From Cytophagaceae bacterium (GTDB lineage Bacteria > Bacteroidota > Bacteroidia > Cytophagales > Spirosomataceae), in assembly GCA_017984215.1 (NCBI GenBank), contig JAGOAA010000001.1:1-64000 (forward strand): DNA of 64,000 nucleotides, given 5' to 3'. Numbering within the stretch: position 1 is the stretch's first letter; every line of letters begins with the position of its first letter. The notes under the pieces were generated by a model. It was given only the letters and a program-made list of their open reading frames with translations. It did no database searches and was not told where the DNA came from. The position numbers and the translations under genes were made by a program. Positions 49,324 through 58,458 of the stretch are shown in pieces.

Positions 49324-51903
49324 ATGAAGCTACTGTTACTCTTTTTTTTACTTCCATTGTCACTAATAGGTCAATCCCTGCAAGGAAAGGTGATTGATTC
49401 TCGGAAAGATGCATTGGCTTTTACATCCATTTGGGTCGAAAATTCAAATCAAGGAACTTTAGCCAATGAAGATGGCAACTTTGAAATTCGGTTAAAGTCG
49501 GGTAAAAATAAATTGGTTTTTCGACACGTAGGCTATGCACCTCAAGCCATTGAGTTAGATTTAGGTTTGGATGAGAAGAAACGAGATTTTGTTGTTGTCA
49601 TGCAAGAGCAGGCTGTATCCTTAGAGGAAGTTAATATTCGCGCATTAAAGGAGGATCCTGCCATTGGTATTATGCGACGGATGATTTCCATGGCTCCGTT
49701 TCATTTAAAAGAACTTAATGCCTACCAAGCAAAAGCGTATGTAAAAGGTGGAGGAAAGATCACCTCGATAACAAAATTGGCTGATTTGGCTTTTGGAAAA
49801 CAATTGGAAAAAGATGCCGGAATTAAAGTTGGGCGAACTTATGTTCTTGAAGGAGTAAACCAAGTGGAATATAAACGCCCCAATCAGGTGAAGGAAAGGG
49901 TAATTTCCAATCGAAGTAATTTGCCTTTGGCCATGAAAACGGCAGATGCACCTAATTTACGTGCGACGCAAACTAATTTTTATCAACCTAAGGTTTGGGG
50001 AGCATTGATATCTCCTATTTCACCGCAGGCATTTCAATTTTATAACTTTAGTTTTTTAGGAAGTTTTACACAGGCTGGTAAAACTGTAAGTAAAATTCAA
50101 GTTCGACCGAAGTCATTTTCTGTGGATTTATTTGATGGGGAAATAATGGTCGTGGAGGATACTTGGAGTATATATTCCTTGCGTCTACATTTTAAAAATA
50201 GCAATGGAAATTATACTTTAAGCCAGCAGAATGCTGAATTTCAAGGCGTTTGGATGCCCGTAAGCTATGAAATGCGGGCGAATATGCAGGCATTAGGGTT
50301 GGGATTTAGTGTCAATTATGTGACACAAATTAAGTCATATCAAATTCAAGTGAACCCTGCATTTTTGGTAAAGCCGCAAATTATTGAAGAGCGCTTGGAT
50401 AAATCTTTAGCCAAAGAGATAGACAGAACACCCGTGAAAGACGCTAAGAAAGCGTTAGAAAGAGAAATAACACGTAGAAAATTAAAGCGTGTATTGAAGA
50501 AAATAGCCAAAGAAGAGAAAAAGGTAGATACCTTAAGGCAAGAAGGATTCAGTAGTGTTTATGAAATGAAGGTGGATTCACTTGCCGACAAGAAATCAGA
50601 TGACTTTTGGAACGAGGCACGTGAAGTGCCTTTAACAGAAGCGGAAATTAAGGGCTTTAAAGAGGCAGATAGTTTATATGTTTTTGAAAGGGCTAAGATG
50701 ACGAAGGATTCATTGAATTCACTACCTAAATTTAATGCTGCTCAATTGTTTTTCGGAAAACGATACAATTATGAGAAGAATGGTCTTGGTAATTCGTTTA
50801 CAATAGGCATGTTTGGCGGTGGGTTTACACCTGTGGACGGGTTTTTCCTAAATCGTGAATTAAGTTTTAATCATCAAATTTCAGAGACTGATTACATTCG
50901 AATTGGTGGAAATGCACGTTATGCATTTATTCGAAATGTGGTAAATGGGGATGTATCTTTTGAGCGAAAATCCGCGGGAGGTCGCCAACTAGTAAATTTT
51001 AGCCTTGGATCGCAGTTGGTGAATTTTAGTTCGGCAAAAACAATGCCAATAAATCTAAATTCAAGTACAGCACTTTTTAATTCTACCAGTTATTTGCGTT
51101 TTTATGAAAAACAATTTGTTCGATTATCGTATCAGTATCAAATACGTGCTCCTTGGCAACTTTCCGGGGAATTGGAGTATCGACAAAGAAACGCTTTAGA
51201 TAATGTGGTAGAACATGGTTGGTACCAACAAGAAAAGCGATTTCTTCCTAATTATCCGGTATCATCAGAGCTAGCGGACACCCGTTTTAATCGTCATGAT
51301 CAATGGAGTTTGGGAATGCGTATTGTTTGGCAACCGGGAGCATCTTGGCGATTGGTTAATCAAGTAAGACGTTTAAATCAACCAGTCAATCCTTTAAAGG
51401 TACAATTGGAGTCTCAATTCGTGATGGGATCGAATGGGTTTTCTAAAGTAGGATTGCAAGTTGATCAGACCATTAACTTAAATCGCTTGGGAAGTTTGGC
51501 TTATCAAGTTCGATATGAGGATTATTTTGTTAAGCCTCAGTATTTTATGGACTTTACTCATTTTAATGGGAATGAGATAACGATTATATCGAGTCTGCCT
51601 TTTGGTTTTAGTGCCTTGCCTATGTATCAATTTAGTACAGCAGAGCGCTCATTGGTTTTTCACGCGAAATGGAGCCCTCGTAAATTTATCTATTCGCAAA
51701 GCCAGTGGTTCTATTTATATGGAATTAGAGAACACCTGCGCTTTAGTGGATTGAATAAAGGTGAAATGAATTTGCAGAATGGATATTATGAATTAGCCTA
51801 TGGTCTGCAAGGTATTTTTAAGGCATTTGGCATAGAAGTAGCCAAGCCTGTAGGAAATTGGGTGCCATCTAAGTGGAAAGTTTCGTTAACCATGCCATTT
51901 TAG
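49324..51903 (+). CDS. CarboxypepD_reg-like / DUF5686 outer-membrane protein
   Basis: An 859-residue surface protein. A signal peptide (MKLLLLFFLLPLSLIGQ) leads into a beta-sandwich regulatory-like domain (LQGKVIDSRKDALAFTSIWV, NFEIRLKSGKNKLVFRHVGY), followed by a long DUF5686 region of beta-strands (for example FSFLGSFTQAGKTVSKIQVRP). It ends WKVSLTMPF with C-terminal aromatic residues, as in beta-barrel outer-membrane proteins. Function is unknown. A second DUF5686 protein lies at 58459. It is upstream of the pyrophosphatase but may be unlinked. Confidence 0.85.
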   Translation: MKLLLLFFLLPLSLIGQSLQGKVIDSRKDALAFTSIWVENSNQGTLANEDGNFEIRLKSGKNKLVFRHVGYAPQAIELDLGLDEKKRDFVVVMQEQAVSLEEVNIRALKEDPAIGIMRRMISMAPFHLKELNAYQAKAYVKGGGKITSITKLADLAFGKQLEKDAGIKVGRTYVLEGVNQVEYKRPNQVKERVISNRSNLPLAMKTADAPNLRATQTNFYQPKVWGALISPISPQAFQFYNFSFLGSFTQAGKTVSKIQVRPKSFSVDLFDGEIMVVEDTWSIYSLRLHFKNSNGNYTLSQQNAEFQGVWMPVSYEMRANMQALGLGFSVNYVTQIKSYQIQVNPAFLVKPQIIEERLDKSLAKEIDRTPVKDAKKALEREITRRKLKRVLKKIAKEEKKVDTLRQEGFSSVYEMKVDSLADKKSDDFWNEAREVPLTEAEIKGFKEADSLYVFERAKMTKDSLNSLPKFNAAQLFFGKRYNYEKNGLGNSFTIGMFGGGFTPVDGFFLNRELSFNHQISETDYIRIGGNARYAFIRNVVNGDVSFERKSAGGRQLVNFSLGSQLVNFSSAKTMPINLNSSTALFNSTSYLRFYEKQFVRLSYQYQIRAPWQLSGELEYRQRNALDNVVEHGWYQQEKRFLPNYPVSSELADTRFNRHDQWSLGMRIVWQPGASWRLVNQVRRLNQPVNPLKVQLESQFVMGSNGFSKVGLQVDQTINLNRLGSLAYQVRYEDYFVKPQYFMDFTHFNGNEITIISSLPFGFSALPMYQFSTAERSLVFHAKWSPRKFIYSQSQWFYLYGIREHLRFSGLNKGEMNLQNGYYELAYGLQGIFKAFGIEVAKPVGNWVPSKWKVSLTMPF

Positions 51904-51969
51904 TTGGAATTCTGCCTCAAATCCCCTTAATTGTGCTAAATTTTTATGAAATAATCTAAATCTTTATTT

Positions 51970-54150
51970 ATGAATCAAATTATTTACTTAGTACCTGCTT
52001 TTGGTATAGTAGGATTGCTGTATACAGCATGGAAATTTAGTTGGGTATCGAAACAAGATGCAGGAAATGACAAGATGCAGGAACTATCAGGATACATTGC
52101 TGATGGTGCGATTGCATTTTTAAAAGCAGAATGGAAAATATTAACCTATTTTGCTATTCCTACAGCAATACTATTAGCTTGGTTAGGTACTCAAACAGGA
52201 ACAGCAGAAAATCCAATTCACTCTTCACCTTTAATTGCGGTAGCTTTTTTAATCGGAGCGATTTTTTCTGCAACAGCAGGTTATATCGGGATGATTGTTG
52301 CTACGAAAGCCAATGTACGTACTGCAGAAGCGGCTCGGACTTCCTTAGCTAAAGCTTTGAACGTTTCCTTTACAGGAGGTTCTGTGATGGGTATGGGCGT
52401 TGCTGGTTTAGCGATCTTAGGATTAGGCGGATTATTCATCGCTTTTTATCAGATTTTTGCGGAAGGAAAAGCCTTGACATCTGTCGAGATGAAAACAGCG
52501 ATCGAGGTATTGGCTGGGTTCTCATTAGGAGCTGAATCAATTGCTTTATTCGCACGTGTTGGTGGTGGTATTTATACGAAAGCTGCTGACGTTGGTGCAG
52601 ATTTAGTTGGAAAGGTTGAAGCTGGTATTCCAGAAGATGATGTTCGTAACCCTGCAACTATCGCGGATAACGTTGGTGATAACGTAGGTGACGTGGCAGG
52701 TATGGGTGCTGATTTATTTGGATCTTATGTTGCTACGATTCTTGCAACGATGGTATTGGGTCAGGAAATAGCTGTAACAGATAATTACGGTGGCTTCTCC
52801 CCTGTTTTATTACCTATGTTAATTGCAGGAGTTGGTTTAATTGCTTCTTTGGTATCTACTTTCTTTGTTCGTATTTCGAAAGAAACAGATTCTGTTCAGA
52901 ATGCGTTGAATTTAGGAAACTATACTTCGATCGCGATTACGTTTGTTACTTCTTACTTCTTGGTAACGAATATATTGCCTGAGAGCTTAACACTTCGTGG
53001 AACTACATTTTCAGCCATGGATGTGTTTTATGCGATTATTGTAGGATTGGTTGTAGGTACATTAATGTCAATCATCACGGAATACTACACTGCCATGGGT
53101 AAGCGTCCAGTGGATTCTATTGTACAAAAATCAGGTACAGGCCATGCGACGAATATCATTGGTGGCTTAGCTGTAGGTATGGAATCAACGGTATTGCCAA
53201 TTTTAGTATTAGCAGCTGGTATCATTGCATCTTATCATTTTGCAGGTATCTATGGTGTTTCTATTGCAGCAGCAGGTATGATGGCAACAACAGCCATGCA
53301 ATTAGCGATTGATGCGTTTGGTCCTATCGCGGATAATGCGGGTGGTATTGCTGAAATGTCTCAATTACCTTCTGAAGTTCGTGATCGTACGGATAATTTG
53401 GATGCGGTAGGAAATACAACAGCGGCTACGGGTAAAGGCTTTGCGATTGCTTCGGCTGCGTTAACATCATTGGCTTTGTTTGCTGCATTTGTTGGTATTG
53501 CTGGGATTGATGCAATCGATATTTATAAGGCGGATGTATTAGCAGGTTTATTTGTAGGTGGAATGATTCCTTTTATCTTCTCTGCTTTGTGTATTTCTGC
53601 TGTAGGTAAAGCTGCTATGGAAATGGTGAATGAGGTTCGTCGTCAATTCCGTGAGATTCCAGGAATTATGGAATATAAAGCTAAGCCAGAGTATGAAAAA
53701 TGTGTGGCTATTTCGACAGAAGCTTCTATTCGTCAAATGATTCTTCCAGGAGCTATTGCTTTGACAGTTCCAGTGATTGTTGGTTTTACCATGGGACCTG
53801 AAGTATTGGGTGGTTTATTAGCTGGTGTAACGGTATCAGGTGTATTGATGGGTATTTTCCAATCGAACGCGGGTGGTGCTTGGGATAATGCTAAGAAATC
53901 ATTTGAGAAGGGTGTGTTAATTGATGGTCAAACATTCAAAAAAGGTTCAGAGCCACACAAAGCTGCTGTAACTGGAGATACTGTAGGTGATCCATTCAAA
54001 GATACCTCAGGTCCTTCGATGAACATCTTGATTAAATTGATGTCAATCGTTTCTTTGGTTATAGCTCCTTACATTCACGTGGGTCCAAAAGCTTCACATG
54101 CAAATGTGAAAGCTCCAACACCTATCGTAAAGATGGTTGCGAAACGTTAA
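51970..54150 (+). CDS. hppA: K+-dependent membrane-bound pyrophosphatase (H+ or Na+ pump)
   Basis: A 726-residue membrane protein with about 16 helices. Pyrophosphate- and metal-binding motif: [20 protein letters not shown] then [17 protein letters not shown]. The stretch [14 protein letters not shown] has Ala at the position that is Lys in K+-independent enzymes, which indicates the K+-dependent class. Whether it pumps H+, Na+ or both cannot be decided here without aligning the ion-gate residues. It hydrolyses pyrophosphate to energise the inner membrane. Three hairpins follow its stop. Confidence 0.95.
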   Translation: MNQIIYLVPAFGIVGLLYTAWKFSWVSKQDAGNDKMQELSGYIADGAIAFLKAEWKILTYFAIPTAILLAWLGTQTGTAENPIHSSPLIAVAFLIGAIFSATAGYIGMIVATKANVRTAEAARTSLAKALNVSFTGGSVMGMGVAGLAILGLGGLFIAFYQIFAEGKALTSVEMKTAIEVLAGFSLGAESIALFARVGGGIYTKAADVGADLVGKVEAGIPEDDVRNPATIADNVGDNVGDVAGMGADLFGSYVATILATMVLGQEIAVTDNYGGFSPVLLPMLIAGVGLIASLVSTFFVRISKETDSVQNALNLGNYTSIAITFVTSYFLVTNILPESLTLRGTTFSAMDVFYAIIVGLVVGTLMSIITEYYTAMGKRPVDSIVQKSGTGHATNIIGGLAVGMESTVLPILVLAAGIIASYHFAGIYGVSIAAAGMMATTAMQLAIDAFGPIADNAGGIAEMSQLPSEVRDRTDNLDAVGNTTAATGKGFAIASAALTSLALFAAFVGIAGIDAIDIYKADVLAGLFVGGMIPFIFSALCISAVGKAAMEMVNEVRRQFREIPGIMEYKAKPEYEKCVAISTEASIRQMILPGAIALTVPVIVGFTMGPEVLGGLLAGVTVSGVLMGIFQSNAGGAWDNAKKSFEKGVLIDGQTFKKGSEPHKAAVTGDTVGDPFKDTSGPSMNILIKLMSIVSLVIAPYIHVGPKASHANVKAPTPIVKMVAKR

Positions 54151-54154
54151 TTGA

Positions 54155-54230
54155 TTTTAAGCGATTCTCATCATAGAGAATCGCTTAAAATAAAAAAAGC
54201 CATCCGTAATATGAGACGGATGGCTTTTTT
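54155..54230 (+). terminator. Stem-loop plus duplicated terminator copy 1 after hppA
   Basis: First a perfect 15-bp stem (54155-54169 with 54076+100 to 54190, i.e. right arm 54176-54190) without a T-tail. Then AAAAAAGCCATCCGT (54193-54207) pairs with ACGGATGGCTTTTTT (54216-54230) and is followed by AGTTCTATC. Confidence 0.85.
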
Positions 54231-54317
54231 AGTTCTATCTTAATTTTGTATCATTAAAATGGTATCGAATCGTTTTTGTGCTTAGCCTGATTATCGATCT
54301 TGATAATTAATACCATA

Positions 54318-54353
54318 AAAAAAGCCATCTGTCATTTGACGGATGGCTTTTTT
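54318..54353. terminator. Duplicated terminator copy 2, near rplY
   Basis: AAAAAAGCCATCTGTC (54318-54333) pairs with GACGGATGGCTTTTTT (54338-54353), one G-T pair. It is followed by the same AGTTCTATC that follows copy 1. It has an A/T tract on each side, so it also works on the minus strand as the rplY terminator. Confidence 0.82.
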
Positions 54354-54381
54354 AGTTCTATCAGAAATTCCTCAATGAGAA

Positions 54382-54948
54382 TTAAGCAGTTAATTTACCT
54401 CTTAATGCTCTTGGGATATCAATTGTTGCAACTGGGTTAGAAGCTGGGTTTAAGATTTCGCAACCTTCAACTTTCAACTTGTTAACTTTTACAGTTTGAC
54501 CTAAATCAAGGCCAGAGATATCAGCAGTAACAAAATCAGGAATGTTAGCTACTAAACCACGTAAAGAGACTTTACGTAATTTTTGTACCATTTTACCCCC
54601 TTTGATAACGCCTGGAGAGTTACCAATGATTTTTACCGGAACGTCAATTTTGATAGGTTTTTCAGCAGTGATTTCTAAGAAATCAACGTGAAGAATCATT
54701 TCGTTTACTGGGTGATATTGAGCATCTTGCAAGATAGCACGGTGAATGTCACCTTCAATGTTCAATTCTACTTCGTAAACATCTGCAGAATATAATAACT
54801 CGCGGAACAAGATCATTGGAACAGCGAAATGCAATTGCTCTTTACCACCATATAATACACATGGAGCTAGTGCTTCTGCACGTAAATCTTTTGAACCTTT
54901 TGTACCTAGTGTAGCGCGCTTATACCCTACGATTTCTAACTTTTTCAT
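54382..54948 (-). CDS. rplY: 50S ribosomal protein L25 (Ctc/TL5 type)
   Basis: A 188-residue L25 of the long, two-domain (Ctc/TL5) type that binds 5S rRNA. N-terminal domain: MKKLEIVGYKRATLGTKGSK then PCVLYGGKEQLHFAVPM. C-terminal domain: VDFLEITAEKPIKIDVPVKI. Start ATG 54948 is the family start; the frame is open to 55074, but that part overlaps prs. It starts 61 nt after prs and is probably cotranscribed with it. Confidence 0.94.
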   Translation of the reverse strand: MKKLEIVGYKRATLGTKGSKDLRAEALAPCVLYGGKEQLHFAVPMILFRELLYSADVYEVELNIEGDIHRAILQDAQYHPVNEMILHVDFLEITAEKPIKIDVPVKIIGNSPGVIKGGKMVQKLRKVSLRGLVANIPDFVTADISGLDLGQTVKVNKLKVEGCEILNPASNPVATIDIPRALRGKLTA

Positions 54949-55009
54949 TTTGTGTTTGTTAGTGTTTCCAGTCTTTCGCTCGAAGGCTATCCCCTGAAAA
55001 CGGTTGAAA

Positions 55010-55951
55010 TTAATATTTAATAAATAATGAACTGATAGACTCGTGATCACGGATACGTCCGATTGCCTTTGCAAATAGCTCAGCTACGGATAGTACCTTA
55101 ATTTTGTCGCATGTTTGTTTCTGAGGAATGGTATCAGTCACCAATAATTCAGTCAATACCGAATTAGAAATGTTCTCATACGCTTTTCCAGATAAAACCG
55201 GGTGAGTTACCACCGCGCGAACTGAATTTGCACCCTTGTCCATTAATAATTGAGCGGCTTTGCATAAAGTACCACCGGTATCAATTAAGTCATCGACTAA
55301 GACTACATCTGCCCCTTTCACATCACCAATTAATTGCATCGAAGCAATTTCATTGGCACGTTTACGGTGCTTATCGCAAATAACCATCTCCGCATTGAAG
55401 AATTTGGCCATGTTACGTGTACGTACTACGCCTCCCACATCGGGTGAAGCGAAGACGATATTTTGTAAATTCAAAGATTTCAAATAAGGAACAAAAATGG
55501 CATTTCCTTCCAAGTGATCTACTGGGAAATCCATGAACCCTTGAATTTGACCTGCATGCAAATCAATCGTCATTAAACGATCGGCACCTGCAGCAGTCAA
55601 TAAATTGCCAATTAATTTGGCTCCAATTCCTACCCGTGGACGATCTTTACGATCTTGACGCGAGTAACCAAAATAAGGAATAACGGCAGTCACATAGTGT
55701 GCTGACGCTCTTCTTGCAGCATCAATCATCAACAATAATTCCATCAAGTTATCCGCCGTAGGAAATGTAGATTGAATGATAAATACATCACAGCCGCGAA
55801 CTGACTCATCAAAACTAGGTGACATTTCACCATCTGAGAATCGTAAAGTGGTAACAGCTCCTAAATCCTTGCCATAATACTTAGCAATTTCCTTTGCTAG
55901 GTAATTGGATGCAGATCCGGAGAAAATTTTAACTGCGTTAATCGCTGCCAT
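55010..55951 (-). CDS. prs: Ribose-phosphate pyrophosphokinase
   Basis: Makes PRPP from ribose-5-phosphate and ATP. The 313-residue class I enzyme has RFSDGEMSPSFDESVRGCDV, the catalytic stretch DLHAGQIQGFMDFPVDHL and the PRPP-binding loop ADVVLVDDLIDTGGTL. Length and motifs are standard. A textbook promoter lies at 55991-56020 and includes a hairpin. rplY follows downstream on the same strand, an arrangement common in bacteria. Confidence 0.96.
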   Translation of the reverse strand: MAAINAVKIFSGSASNYLAKEIAKYYGKDLGAVTTLRFSDGEMSPSFDESVRGCDVFIIQSTFPTADNLMELLLMIDAARRASAHYVTAVIPYFGYSRQDRKDRPRVGIGAKLIGNLLTAAGADRLMTIDLHAGQIQGFMDFPVDHLEGNAIFVPYLKSLNLQNIVFASPDVGGVVRTRNMAKFFNAEMVICDKHRKRANEIASMQLIGDVKGADVVLVDDLIDTGGTLCKAAQLLMDKGANSVRAVVTHPVLSGKAYENISNSVLTELLVTDTIPQKQTCDKIKVLSVAELFAKAIGRIRDHESISSLFIKY

Positions 55952-55984
55952 GGTAAATTTTTAAAGGGCTTAATTATAAAAATT

Positions 55985-56013
55985 AAGGCGCAAAATTAGA
56001 CATTTTACGCCTT
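55985..56013. terminator. Hairpin between aconitase and prs, overlapping the prs -7 box
   Basis: AAGGCG-C-AAAAT (55985-55996) pairs with ATTTT-A-CGCCTT (56002-56013), one internal mismatch. It may terminate aconitase transcription on the minus strand. The right arm and loop contain the prs -7 element at 55991-55998. Confidence 0.6.
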
Positions 56014-56020
56014 AAATCAA
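55991..56020 (-). promoter_or_regulatory. Promoter of prs
   Basis: On the minus strand TTG (56018-56020), 19 nt spacer, TAATTTTG (55991-55998). This is a full consensus match; predicted start is about 55985, giving a leader of about 34 nt. Confidence 0.78.
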
Positions 56021-56022
56021 AT

Positions 56023-58287
56023 CTATTTTACTGATGCACGAATAATGTTCAAGGCACCACCTGCTTTGAACCATTCAATTTGCTGCGCATTGTAGGTGTG
56101 ATTCACAGCAAAACTGTCTTTTGAACCATCTGCGTGTACCAATTCAATCGTTAATGATTTCTCTGGTGCAAATGAACCTAAGCCAACGATGTTAATGCTG
56201 TCATTCTCTTGAATCTTATCGTAGTCTGCTTCATTTGCGAATGTTAACGCCAGCATACCTTGTTTCTTCAAGTTGGTCTCGTGAATACGTGCAAATGATT
56301 TAACTAAAACCGCACGAACACCTAAGTGACGAGGCTCCATCGCCGCATGCTCACGTGATGATCCTTCACCGTAGTTAGTATCTCCTACTACGATGGTACC
56401 AATTCCCGCCGCTTTGTAAGCTCGTTGAGTTGCTGGTACTGCGCCATATTCACCTGTCAATTGGTTCTTAACGTTGTCCGTTTTCTCATTAAAGAAGTTG
56501 ACCGCACCGATTAACATGTTGTTCGAGATATTATCTAAGTGACCACGGTATTTCAACCAAGGGCCTGCCATCGAAATATGATCTGTTGTACATTTTCCTT
56601 TAGCTTTGATCAATAATTTCAAGCCAGATAAGTCAGTACCTTCCCAAGCTGCAAATGGGTCTAATAATTGTAGACGATCTGAAGTTGCGGAAACTTTCAC
56701 TTGAACACCAGAACCATCAGCTGCCGGTGCTTGATAACCCGCATCTTCAGCTGCAAAACCTAATTTCGGTAATTCATCTCCTGAAGGAGCATCCAATTTA
56801 ACTTGCTCACCTTTTTCGTTAGTCAAGGTATCTGTTAGTGGATTAAATGTTAAATCACCCGCAATCGCTAAAGCTGTTACCATTTCGGGTGAAGCTACAA
56901 ATGCAAATGTGTTTGGATTGCCATCGGCACGTTTTGCAAAGTTTCTATTGAATGAGTGAACAATGGTGTTCTTCTCCGCTTTTTCAGCTCCTGGGCGTGC
57001 CCATTGTCCAATACATGGTCCACATGCATTGGAGAATACTGTCGCACCGATTGTATTAAATGTATCTATAAATCCATCACGCTCAATCGTGTAACGAACT
57101 AATTCAGAACCTGGTGTGATTGTGAATTGTGCTTTTGTTTTTAATCCTTTCGCTGCTACTTGCTTCGCCAAAGATGCCGCGCGCGCGATATCTTCGTAGG
57201 ATGAGTTTGTACATGAACCGATCAAACCTACTTCAATTTTTGTAGGCCATCCGTTTTTCTCAGCCATTTCCTTCATTTTAGAGATAGGCGTAGCCAAATC
57301 TGGTGTGAAAGGACCGTTTAAATAAGGCTCTAATGTATCTAAATCGATTTCGATTACTTGATCAAAATATTTCTCTGGATTTGCATATACTTCAGGATCT
57401 GCTGTCAAGTGCTCACGTACTTGATCTGCCATGTCTGCAACATCTGCACGACCTGTCGATTTCAAATAACGAGCCATTGAATCATCGTAACCGAAAGTTG
57501 ATGTCGTTGCACCAATTTCAGCACCCATGTTACAAATAGTACCTTTACCTGTACATGACATCGAAGTAGCTCCTTCGCCGAAGTATTCAACCACACATCC
57601 TGTACCGCCTTTAACCGTTAAGATTCCTGCTACTTTTAAGATTACATCTTTGGGAGCTGTCCAACCGTTTAATTTTCCTGTTAATTTAACACCGATCAAC
57701 TTAGGGAATTTAAGCTCCCAAGCTAAACCTGCCATCACATCACATGCGTCTGCACCACCTACGCCAATCGCGATCATACCTAATCCACCTGCATTAACTG
57801 TATGTGAGTCAGTACCAATCATCATACCTCCTGGGAAAGCATAATTCTCCAATACTACTTGGTGAATAATACCTGCGCCTGGTTTCCAGAATCCGATACC
57901 GTATTTATCTGAAACCGATGACAAGAAATCGTAAACTTCTTTATTTTTATCTACAGCTACTGCTAAATCCGTTGTTGAAGCTACTTTTGCCTCAATTAAG
58001 TGATCACAGTGAACAGTTGATGGAACAGCAACTTGCGGACGACCTGCCTGCATAAATTGCAACAAAGCCATTTGGGCTGTTGCATCTTGCATCGCAACAC
58101 GGTCAGGTGCGAAATCTACATATGAGTTTCCACGTGCATACGCTGTAGAAGGTGTTCCTTCCCATAAATGGCTGTAAAGGATTTTTTCAGTTAACGTAAG
58201 CGGCTTACCAGTTAATGCACGAGCTGCTGCGATGCGAGCCGGCATTCTTTCGTAAACAGCTTTAATCATTTCAATGTCAAAGGCCAT
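56023..58287 (-). CDS. acnA: Aconitate hydratase
   Basis: TCA-cycle [4Fe-4S] enzyme that interconverts citrate and isocitrate. The 754-residue protein has cluster ligands in [15 protein letters not shown] and [16 protein letters not shown], and active-site stretch [19 protein letters not shown]. The swivel domain carries [17 protein letters not shown]. The length and MEPRHLG type place it in the mitochondrial-like aconitase group. ATG 58287 ([15 protein letters not shown]) is preferred over an upstream ATG at 58371, because a full promoter lies between them. Confidence 0.95.
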   Translation of the reverse strand: MAFDIEMIKAVYERMPARIAAARALTGKPLTLTEKILYSHLWEGTPSTAYARGNSYVDFAPDRVAMQDATAQMALLQFMQAGRPQVAVPSTVHCDHLIEAKVASTTDLAVAVDKNKEVYDFLSSVSDKYGIGFWKPGAGIIHQVVLENYAFPGGMMIGTDSHTVNAGGLGMIAIGVGGADACDVMAGLAWELKFPKLIGVKLTGKLNGWTAPKDVILKVAGILTVKGGTGCVVEYFGEGATSMSCTGKGTICNMGAEIGATTSTFGYDDSMARYLKSTGRADVADMADQVREHLTADPEVYANPEKYFDQVIEIDLDTLEPYLNGPFTPDLATPISKMKEMAEKNGWPTKIEVGLIGSCTNSSYEDIARAASLAKQVAAKGLKTKAQFTITPGSELVRYTIERDGFIDTFNTIGATVFSNACGPCIGQWARPGAEKAEKNTIVHSFNRNFAKRADGNPNTFAFVASPEMVTALAIAGDLTFNPLTDTLTNEKGEQVKLDAPSGDELPKLGFAAEDAGYQAPAADGSGVQVKVSATSDRLQLLDPFAAWEGTDLSGLKLLIKAKGKCTTDHISMAGPWLKYRGHLDNISNNMLIGAVNFFNEKTDNVKNQLTGEYGAVPATQRAYKAAGIGTIVVGDTNYGEGSSREHAAMEPRHLGVRAVLVKSFARIHETNLKKQGMLALTFANEADYDKIQENDSINIVGLGSFAPEKSLTIELVHADGSKDSFAVNHTYNAQQIEWFKAGGALNIIRASVK

Positions 58288-58317
58288 GTTAATAATTTTT
58301 ATATAAGAAATTGCTCG

Positions 58318-58349
58318 CAAAATTAATAGATTCGCTTGAAAATTGCCAA
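58318..58349 (-). promoter_or_regulatory. Promoter of aconitase
   Basis: On the minus strand TTG (58347-58349), 21 nt spacer, TAATTTTG (58318-58325), a full consensus match. The implied leader is about 24 nt. Confidence 0.78.
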
Positions 58350-58391
58350 TTTTGAAGGCTATGATTTCCAAGCAATTATATTTTATTGAAA

Positions 58392-58426
58392 TTTGGCAAT
58401 CGTTTCCCTGTTAAATAATGTTTTTG
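58392..58426 (+). promoter_or_regulatory. Candidate promoter of the second DUF5686 gene
   Basis: TTTG at 58392-58395, 23 nt spacer, TGTTTTTG at 58419-58426 (one mismatch to TAnnTTTG). It lies 33 nt before the TTG start at 58459. Confidence 0.45.
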
Positions 58427-58458
58427 GCTCCTTTATTAGCCAATTAAGCCTATTCAAT

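Noticed and set aside
54241-54353. Definite small RNA between the duplicated terminators
   Set aside because: A TAATTTTG box and a terminator are present, but there is no -33 TTG; kept only as a possibility.
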